This document shows, in pieces, positions 22,800 to 27,448 of a stretch of DNA of 27,448 bases. Each line of letters starts with the position of its first letter. Position 1 is the stretch's first letter. The notes beneath the pieces are model-generated. The model was not told the origin of the DNA. It was given only the letters and a program-made list of their open reading frames with translations, and did no database searches. The position numbers were made by a program, and so were the translations under genes. This DNA is from Phosphoribacter sp964647395 (GTDB lineage Bacteria > Actinomycetota > Actinomycetes > Actinomycetales > Dermatophilaceae): positions 1 to 27,448 of the forward strand of contig CAZYHR010000037.1 in assembly GCA_964647395.1 (NCBI GenBank), given 5' to 3'.

Positions 22800-23750
22800 T
22801 TAGTCCATCGCCTCGATGCCGAACTCGGCGAGCCCGCCCATCGCGGCTCGCAGCCGGTTCACGACCTCATCCGATGGGGGTTCCCAGTCCGTCACGACTT
22901 CGAGGACTCGCAATGGCTCCGTCGTGCGATAGGACCGAGTCGGGTTGCCGGGGAAGCGTTTGTCGGTGACGTTGGGGTCGTCCTCGATGCGCCCGAGCGG
23001 TTCGACGCGATAGACCCGCGGTGGGCCATCGCCTCGGGCGAGCGTGGCCGCCAGCGGTGCCCCCTGCTCGCCCGCCGTCAGATAGAGGTGCCGAGACCTG
23101 CGGCCTGACCCGTAGTTCGACGTCCATCCCGGGGTGAGCAGTTCGCCCACCGCGACCTGTGCCCGCGTGCCGTGAAAGAACGGGCCCTCGTCGTCGACCA
23201 CCCGAGGCACTGGCGGCGGATCACGCAGAAGCGAGTCCAGCTGTTGCATGAGGACAGCCACGCGGCTGCGGCCCCGGGGCGCACGCGGATAGCGCGCGAG
23301 GACCGCCGCCACCTGCGGCGACATCCGCTCAGCAGCACCGTGAACCATGTACTCCGCCACGACGGGGTCATCACCTCGCGCCAGCTCGGCCGTCCGGGCC
23401 GCATGCGCTGCGGCGCCGAGGATGTGCCGCACCTGAGTCGCCTGCGCCAACGGGTGGAGGTAGGCCGCAGCGGCAGCCGAGCTCGCGGCATACGCAGCCT
23501 CTTTGGCAGGTTCGGTTGGGGCCTCGCGCGCCGCCCGGTTGGCGGCTACCGCGCTCGCCCGCTGGAGGTTCGTCCGGCGAGCACCGTCGGCAAATGCCTG
23601 GGCGGCATCGATAGCCAGTGCCGGTCGAGGGTCCTCCGGACAGGCCTTCGCGTAGACGCCGAGCACCTGACGGGCGCACTCCGCGGCATACCCGGCGACA
23701 GCGCGCAGCTCGTCGGGCGACAGCTCGACCCGACCCACCGCCTCGTCCAT
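22800..23750 (-). CDS. arr: Imm5-like domain fused to rifamycin ADP-ribosyltransferase (Arr)
   Basis: A 316-residue two-domain protein. Residues about 10-125 resemble the Imm5-like putative immunity domain (LSPDELRAVAGYAAECARQVLGVY, DPRPALAIDAAQAFADG, AAAAAYLHPLAQATQVRHILGAAAHAAR). Residues about 190-310 are an Arr domain that transfers ADP-ribose from NAD+ to rifamycins: FFHGTRAQVAVGELLTPGWTSNYG, LYLTA, and VEPLGRIEDDPNVTDKRFPGNPTRSYR. The Arr triad is complete: His193, Tyr223 and Asp258, with the same spacing as His19/Tyr49/Asp84 of mycobacterial Arr. ATG 23750 follows a TAGTCT -10 by 6 nt, so it is probably leaderless. Rifampicin resistance is plausible but untested; the N-terminal domain could instead redirect the activity. 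Confidence 0.9.
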   Translation of the reverse strand: MDEAVGRVELSPDELRAVAGYAAECARQVLGVYAKACPEDPRPALAIDAAQAFADGARRTNLQRASAVAANRAAREAPTEPAKEAAYAASSAAAAAYLHPLAQATQVRHILGAAAHAARTAELARGDDPVVAEYMVHGAAERMSPQVAAVLARYPRAPRGRSRVAVLMQQLDSLLRDPPPVPRVVDDEGPFFHGTRAQVAVGELLTPGWTSNYGSGRRSRHLYLTAGEQGAPLAATLARGDGPPRVYRVEPLGRIEDDPNVTDKRFPGNPTRSYRTTEPLRVLEVVTDWEPPSDEVVNRLRAAMGGLAEFGIEAMD

Positions 23751-23756
23751 CCCGAC

Positions 23757-23762
23757 AGACTA
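23757..23762 (-). promoter_or_regulatory. -10 element for the Imm5-Arr gene
   Basis: Read leftward, TAGTCT ends 6 nt before ATG 23750, the spacing of a leaderless transcript. Confidence 0.45.
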
Positions 23763-23791
23763 GGCAGACTCGGCTATGCGCAGGGCGCGGC

Positions 23792-25042
23792 TCACTGCGC
23801 CCGTTGCATAGCCTCGCGTCTGCGGGTCAGGTAGGCACGTTCGGCCGGGTTGCCGGCGAGCTCGATCGCCCGGTCGTATGCCGCGAGCGCCGCCTCACGT
23901 GCACCGCTGCGCCGGAGCAGGTCGGCCCGCGTGGCGTGGAACGCGTGATAGCCCTCGAGGGGCTCGGCGATGCGGTTGAGCTCGGCGAGGGCAAGGAGCG
24001 GCCCGTCGAGCTCAGCGACGGCGACCGCGCGGTTGAGCCGCACGATGGGGGACGGGTCAATCGCCAGCAGGCGGTCATAGAGCGTGACGACCTGCGACCA
24101 GTCGGTGTCTGGCGCCGAGGGCGCGCTCGTGTGGACAGCGTTGATGGCAGCGAGAATCTGGTAGCGACCCGGTGGCGGACCACCCGCCGCGACTGCGGCG
24201 AGGCGCTCGCGGACGAGGGCGATGCCTTCGTCGATGAGGCCGCGGTCCCACAGGCTGCGGTCCTGCTCGTCGAGCGTGACGAGCTCGCCGGTCTGCGACA
24301 CCCGCGCCCGGCGCCGCGCGTCGGTGAGCATCATGAGGGCGAACAGCCCGGTCACCTCGCCGTCGTCGGGCAGGAGGTCGTGCAGGACTCGGCCGAGCCT
24401 GATCGCGTCGTCGGTGAGCCCGACCCGCAGGGCGTCCTCGCCGGCACTCGCGAGGTAGCCCTCGTTGAAGATGAGGTAGACGACGCCGAGCACTCCGGAC
24501 ACGCGCTCGTGGATGTCGGCTTCCGACGGCACCCGATAAGGCACGTGGGCGGCCTTGATCTTGGTCTTGGCTCGCGTGATCCGTTGCGCCATCGTCGTCT
24601 CCTGGACGAGGAAGGCTTGCGCGATCTCGGCGACAGTGAGTCCGCCGAGCAGGCGCAACGTCAACGCAACCCGCGCCTCCATCGCCAGCGCCGGGTGACA
24701 GCACGTGAAGACCAGGCGCAGACGGTCGTCCTCGATCGGCCCGGTGGGTTCGAGGGTCGTGTCGTCCAAGAGCATGCTCGCCGCCTGGTGCAGGTCGTCG
24801 CGGCGGGACTCACGTCGGATCCGGTCGATCGCCTTGCGTGTCGCCGTTGTCGTGAGCCAGCCGCCGGGGTTGGCCGGTATGCCATGTGCGCGCCAGTGCT
24901 CGACCGCCGCGAGGAAGGCGTCAGCCGCAGCCTCCTCGGCGATGTCGAGGTCTGCGAATCGGCGCGCGAGGCCCGCCACCACCCGTCCCCACTCGTCGCG
25001 GTGGGCCCGGGCGATGGCAGCCTGGACGTCGGGTGACGTCAT
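23792..25042 (-). CDS. ECF42-type RNA polymerase sigma factor with TPR-like extension (copy 2)
   Basis: A 416-residue sigma factor with the same plan as the copy at 16888-18096: sigma-2 (about 10-80, LDIAEEAAADAFLAAVEHW, NPGGWLTTTATRKAIDRIRRE), FTCCHPALAMEARVALTLRLLGGLTVAEIAQAFLVQETTMAQRITRAKTKIKAA, the YLIFNEGYLAS segment, and a helical TPR-like C-terminal half (PIVRLNRAVAVAELDGPLLALAELNRI ... RADLLRRSGAREAALAAYDRAIELA). It belongs to ECF42. It starts 9 nt after the upstream DGPF gene, forming an operon DGPF > DGPF > sigma. GIP at residue about 57 uses rare ATA in a partial GGTATGCC motif. The two copies are diverged paralogues rather than a recent duplication. Confidence 0.93.
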   Translation of the reverse strand: MTSPDVQAAIARAHRDEWGRVVAGLARRFADLDIAEEAAADAFLAAVEHWRAHGIPANPGGWLTTTATRKAIDRIRRESRRDDLHQAASMLLDDTTLEPTGPIEDDRLRLVFTCCHPALAMEARVALTLRLLGGLTVAEIAQAFLVQETTMAQRITRAKTKIKAAHVPYRVPSEADIHERVSGVLGVVYLIFNEGYLASAGEDALRVGLTDDAIRLGRVLHDLLPDDGEVTGLFALMMLTDARRRARVSQTGELVTLDEQDRSLWDRGLIDEGIALVRERLAAVAAGGPPPGRYQILAAINAVHTSAPSAPDTDWSQVVTLYDRLLAIDPSPIVRLNRAVAVAELDGPLLALAELNRIAEPLEGYHAFHATRADLLRRSGAREAALAAYDRAIELAGNPAERAYLTRRREAMQRAQ

Positions 25043-25051
25043 CGCATCAGG

Positions 25052-25438
25052 TCATCCCTCGAGGAGCGCCTGGAACGACTCCTCGGTCTGGAAGGGGCGG
25101 ACCTCGACGACGCCGCGGCAGGCCTTGGAGCCCTGAGCCGCAAGATCGATGGCGACATCGAGGTCGGGCGCCTCGATGATCCAGAAGCCGCCGATGTGCT
25201 CCTTGGTCTCCAGGTAGGGACCGTCGACGACCTTCGGGGCGTCACGCTGGCCGTCGACGGTGGTGGCCGTCGACGCGGCCTCCAGCCCGTCGGCATACAC
25301 GAAGTAGCCCTCTTGCTGGAGCTTGTCGTTGAAGGCGCCGGTGTCGGCGAAGGCCTGGAGCATCTCCTCCTTCGACCCGTAGTTGCCGTAAGGCGTGCGC
25401 CCGGCAGGTCCGAAGACGGACAGCAGGTACTTGGGCAT
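25052..25438 (-). CDS. DGPF/YCII-related protein, module 2, second gene
   Basis: A 128-residue YCII-related DGPF-family protein. MPKYLLSVFGP start; the family motif is DGPY (72-75) in VVDGPYLETKEHIGGFWIIEAPDLDVAIDLA. ATG 25438 has AAGGAG upstream. It lies 1 bp after the preceding DGPF gene and 9 nt before the ECF42 gene, so all three are cotranscribed. It is closer to the module 1 DGPF protein in its IEAPDLD segment than to its neighbour. Confidence 0.9.
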   Translation of the reverse strand: MPKYLLSVFGPAGRTPYGNYGSKEEMLQAFADTGAFNDKLQQEGYFVYADGLEAASTATTVDGQRDAPKVVDGPYLETKEHIGGFWIIEAPDLDVAIDLAAQGSKACRGVVEVRPFQTEESFQALLEG

Positions 25439-25439
25439 C

Positions 25440-25814
25440 TCAGTGCTCCTTCGCGGGGTCGAGCTCAAAGCGGCGGGGGAAACGCTGGACTTCCTGCGGC
25501 CAGTCGAGAGCCACCGCGAGACGGCCGGCCCAGTAGCGAGCGGCGTCGTCGTCGGCGACGTCGACGACACAGAAGCCGCCGAGGTGCTCCTTGGACTCGG
25601 CATACGGGCCGTCAGTGAAGACAGGCTGGCCGTCGCGGGCGACGACGTTGCATACGACAGTGCTGGCGTCGAGGGCGCCGTTGCTGAAGACGAAGACACC
25701 CGCTTGCGTCATCTCGTCGATCACCGCGCGGGCGGCCACGGCCTTGGCCCTGATCTCGGACTCCGTGTGCTCTTGCACCCATTCGTCGTTGAAGCTGATG
25801 AGGTATTCGGTCAT
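25440..25814 (-). CDS. DGPF/YCII-related protein, module 2, first gene
   Basis: A 124-residue YCII-related protein heading the second ECF42 operon. MTEYLISFNDEWVQEHTESEIRAKA start; DGPY motif at 68-71 in FTDGPYAESKEHLGGFCVVDVADDDAARYWAGRLAVAL. Its C-terminal part is more divergent from the other two DGPF proteins. GAAGGAA precedes ATG 25814. A candidate ECF42 promoter sits about 50 bp upstream. Confidence 0.88.
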   Translation of the reverse strand: MTEYLISFNDEWVQEHTESEIRAKAVAARAVIDEMTQAGVFVFSNGALDASTVVCNVVARDGQPVFTDGPYAESKEHLGGFCVVDVADDDAARYWAGRLAVALDWPQEVQRFPRRFELDPAKEH

Positions 25815-25861
25815 CTCTGGTTCCTTCGGTTGCCTCGGGCGGCCGGTCTGGCCGTCACTAG

Positions 25862-25891
25862 GTCTACGAACGGCAGACGGCGGATACGACA
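25862..25891 (-). promoter_or_regulatory. Candidate ECF42 promoter, module 2
   Basis: Read leftward: TGTCGT (25891-25886), a 17-nt spacer, then CGTAGAC (25868-25862). Spacing and sequence match the module 1 promoter (TGTCGA, 17 nt, CGTCGTC); in both, TT precedes the -10. Confidence 0.55.
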
Positions 25892-25935
25892 GGTTGGGGA
25901 CCATGATTTCGCAGGTCGGTGTCAGAGGCGGCTTC

Positions 25936-25941
25936 TACGGT
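25936..25941 (+). promoter_or_regulatory. -10 element for the squalene-cyclase-like gene
   Basis: TACGGT ends 6 nt before ATG 25948, with no ribosome site, consistent with a leaderless mRNA. It favours this start over the in-frame ATG at 25903. Confidence 0.4.
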
Positions 25942-25947
25942 GGGGCG

Positions 25948-26925
25948 ATGGTGACTGACACCCTCGCATCCGCCGAGACGGTCGACTGGCTGCTTGCCGG
26001 CGATCCCGCGATCCGCTGGCAGGTCATGCGGGACCTCCTCGACGCTCCCGAGTCGCAGTGGCGCCCAGAGCGAGACCGCGTCGAGCACCAGGGGTGGGGT
26101 GCGGCGCTGCTCTCGCGCCAGGATCCCGAGGGCACCTGGGCCGGCGGAGCGTGCTTCCCGGGCGACTTCTCGCGGGCCCTATATGAAGCCGAGGGGCAGC
26201 CGTGGACGGCGACCATGAACGTTCTGTCCGAGCTGCGGGCATTCGGTCTCGACCCTCGGACGCAGCGGGCCCGCGACACGGTCCGGCTGGTGGGGGAGCA
26301 CGGGCGGTGGGAGTACGACGAGCTGCCCTACTGGGGCGGCGAGGTCGAGGTGTGCATCAACGGTCGCACGGTCGGGGAGGGCGCCTACTTCGGCGTCGAC
26401 ATGGCCCCGCTGGTCGCGCGCCTCGTCGGGGAGCGGCAGCCCGACGGCGGCTGGAACTGCGAGCGTGCCAACGGGTCGACGCGGTCCTCGTTCCACTCGA
26501 CGATCGACGTCCTCGAAGGGCTGCTCGAGTTCGAGCGCGCAACGGGGGGCACCGAGGCGTCACGGGCTGCCCGGGTTGGCGGCGAGGAGTTCCTTCTGGG
26601 GCGGCGGCTCTTTCGGCGGCTCTCGACAGGCGAGGTCGCCGACCCTGACTTCCTGCTCCTCGGCTTCCCCTATCGCTGGTACTACACGGTCCAGCGGAGC
26701 CTCGACTACTTCCGCTCGTCGAGTCTGCTCACGGGAGTGACACCGGACCCGCGGCTCGCCGATGCCATCGAGCACCTTCGCTCGCGCCGCCAGCCCGATG
26801 GCCGCTGGCTCCAGGAGTGGCAGCCCCGCGGCCGGGTCTGGTTCGAGCTGGAACCCGTGGGTATGCCGTCGCGCTGGGTCACGCTCATTGCCCTCCGCGT
26901 CCTGCGGTGGTGGGACGGCACATGA
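25948..26925 (+). CDS. Squalene-cyclase-like alpha-alpha toroid protein
   Basis: A 325-residue soluble protein with repeated helical-pair and QW-like motifs of the terpenoid cyclase/prenyltransferase toroid fold: QDPEGTWAGG, ERQPDGGWNCERANGSTRSSFHSTIDVLEGL and SRRQPDGRWLQEWQPRGRVWFE. The start VDWLLAGDPAIRWQVMRDLLD is typical of short actinobacterial proteins named squalene cyclase. No DxDD protonation motif is visible and the length is half that of true squalene-hopene cyclases, so hopanoid synthesis is unlikely. Function unknown. The stop overlaps the ATG of the GNAT remnant. Confidence 0.75.
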   Translation: MVTDTLASAETVDWLLAGDPAIRWQVMRDLLDAPESQWRPERDRVEHQGWGAALLSRQDPEGTWAGGACFPGDFSRALYEAEGQPWTATMNVLSELRAFGLDPRTQRARDTVRLVGEHGRWEYDELPYWGGEVEVCINGRTVGEGAYFGVDMAPLVARLVGERQPDGGWNCERANGSTRSSFHSTIDVLEGLLEFERATGGTEASRAARVGGEEFLLGRRLFRRLSTGEVADPDFLLLGFPYRWYYTVQRSLDYFRSSSLLTGVTPDPRLADAIEHLRSRRQPDGRWLQEWQPRGRVWFELEPVGMPSRWVTLIALRVLRWWDGT

Positions 26926-27055
26926 GCGGCCTCGTCATCCGCCCCGCCAACGAGGCATCGTGCGAGGACCTCCAGATCGTCCTCAGTGGCGAGGCGCGCG
27001 AATGCCAGTGTCAGCGCTACCGGCTCAGCTGGGCTCGCGTCATCGCCAAGTCACT
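26922..27055 (+). pseudogene. Truncated GNAT acetyltransferase
   Basis: ATG 26922 overlaps the stop of the preceding gene (ATGA). The first about 44 codons read MSGLVIRPANEASCEDLQIVLSGEARECQCQRYRL, resembling the start of GNAT-family acetyltransferases with a CQCQ segment. Then the sequence runs directly into the 3' end of tRNA-Ala, and the acetyl-CoA-binding core is missing. The coupled start suggests it was once a normal operon gene, cut by recombination at the tRNA. Confidence 0.7.
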
Positions 27056-27058
27056 CGA

Positions 27059-27134
27059 TGGTGGAGAAGACGGGACTCGAACCCGCAACCCCCGCCTTGC
27101 AAAGGCGGTGCGCTACCAATTGCGCCACTTCCCC
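27059..27134 (-). tRNA. alaT: tRNA-Ala (TGC)
   Basis: Read leftward, a 76-nt cloverleaf including encoded CCA. Acceptor GGGGAAG pairs with CTTCTCC (one G-T). The D-arm is GCGC/GCGC around AATTGGTA. The anticodon stem CCGCC/GGCGG encloses loop TTTGCAA, with anticodon TGC. The T-arm is GCGGG-TTCGAGT-CCCGT. In mycobacteria alaT lies near the origin close to ppiA, consistent with the region. The 3' end faces the accessory block. Confidence 0.97.
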
Positions 27135-27400
27135 CCGACTACGACGAGCCACCGCGACGTGGTGCTTGCCAGTCCAAGGGCCACTACGGCCGCAGGACCC
27201 AACGAGGATACCCCAGGACCCGAGTCGTCGGCAGAGGGATCGGGGTCGAGGGACGCACCGAGAACCTCGACGCCTTCTCGTCCCCCATACTTCCCCCACG
27301 AGCTGCGATGAGCTGCGCTCACTCCCGCTCATTTTCCCTCCGAACAGGCCCGTGACCTGCGGCTTCGTCCCGATCAACTACCACACCAACGGCATGAGTA
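27135..27400. other. Noncoding stretch right of tRNA-Ala
   Basis: No convincing gene on either strand: the open frames here run through the tRNA or have unlike-coding composition. The tRNA promoter should lie in its left part, but I could not identify a convincing -35/-10 pair. Confidence 0.6.
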
Positions 27401-27448
27401 TGTCAACTCGACTTGGCCCCACTAGGGCGGCTTGAGTTGGCCCCACCT
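27401..27448. mobile_element. Possible terminal end of an IS21-like element
   Basis: From TGTCAACTCG at 27401 to the window end there are two direct copies of a TTGGCCCCAC-centred unit (27413-27422 and 27437-27446), 24 bp apart. A TGT terminus with multiple internal terminal repeats is characteristic of IS21-family ends. The window then stops, as contigs often do at IS copies. No transposase is visible, so the assignment is tentative. Confidence 0.4.

Larger units (their letters stand above)
403..26869. repeat. Dispersed 10-bp word GGTATGCCGC (17 exact copies)
   Basis: Exact copies, plus strand, start at 403, 3912, 6039, 10402, 11130, 13684, 16133, 16854 and 20092. Minus-strand copies (GCGGCATACC) start at 5583, 7513, 10416, 13705, 15097, 19170, 19189 and 23683. 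Partial copies sharing GTATGC/GCATAC include 1902, 3887, 8174, 8440, 16967, 19530, 20526, 21647, 23485, 23876, 24877, 25292, 25598, 25650 and 26860. Eight exact copies are between genes and nine overlap genes, in different frames. Confidence 0.9.

Noticed and set aside
403..26869. KOPS or Chi interpretation of the GGTATGCCGC word
   Set aside because: Exact copies are nearly equal on the two strands (9 versus 8), whereas those sites are strongly strand-biased within a replichore.

Overview
The window is very GC-rich DNA (roughly 70% or more by eye) from an actinomycete. Gene content and order (PASTA kinases, trpG, class E sortase, DUF881, crgA, cyclophilin, rhomboid) match the origin-proximal cell-division region of Actinomycetota. 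The style of the sequence suggests Dermatophilaceae/Intrasporangiaceae, but that placement is inference. Both edges look like contig or repeat edges: the left edge cuts a kinase gene and the right edge stops in what looks like an insertion-sequence end.

Layout. (1) 1-9079 is core cell-envelope and division: truncated pknA, then pknB; convergent to them a coupled leftward operon DUF881 > srtE > small membrane protein > trpG/pabA; crgA divergent from DUF881 across a shared promoter; DUF6412-like > YidC-like insertase leftward; then a cyclophilin and a zinc-finger rhomboid protease. (2) 9270-16818 is housekeeping and accessory: a LEA-like membrane protein, an AbiEi/DUF559-type protein, two tandem PNPOx-fold proteins, KtrA/KtrB-type potassium uptake, a PIG-L deacetylase and a sirtuin. 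(3) 16888-27050 is accessory: two separate ECF42 sigma factor modules with their DGPF/YCII proteins, a cardiolipin-synthase-N-like membrane protein, a double-HTH regulator, an intact DUF222-HNH gene, gene remnants (HxlR, PfpI, HNH tail, GNAT), a methyltransferase, an Imm5-like/Arr ADP-ribosyltransferase fusion and a squalene-cyclase-like protein. (4) A tRNA-Ala(TGC) gene at 27059-27134 faces left, with a truncated GNAT gene lying against its 3' end. In Mycobacterium alaT lies close to ppiA; here about 19 kb separates them, so this tRNA may bound an accessory block.

The strongest unexplained signal is a short DNA word, GGTATGCCGC, present in 17 exact copies on both strands (about 0.1 expected by my rough estimate), with about 15 further partial copies sharing GTATGC. 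It occurs inside genes in several reading frames, where it forces the rare Ile codon ATA, and between genes, where two pairs of copies form perfect inverted repeats. This combination resembles the DNA-uptake sequences of Neisseria and Pasteurellaceae, which to my knowledge have not been described in actinomycetes. Three families of short tandem intergenic repeats (73 bp, with a related 67-bp pair; 43 bp; 15-16 bp) form a second layer of unexplained structure.
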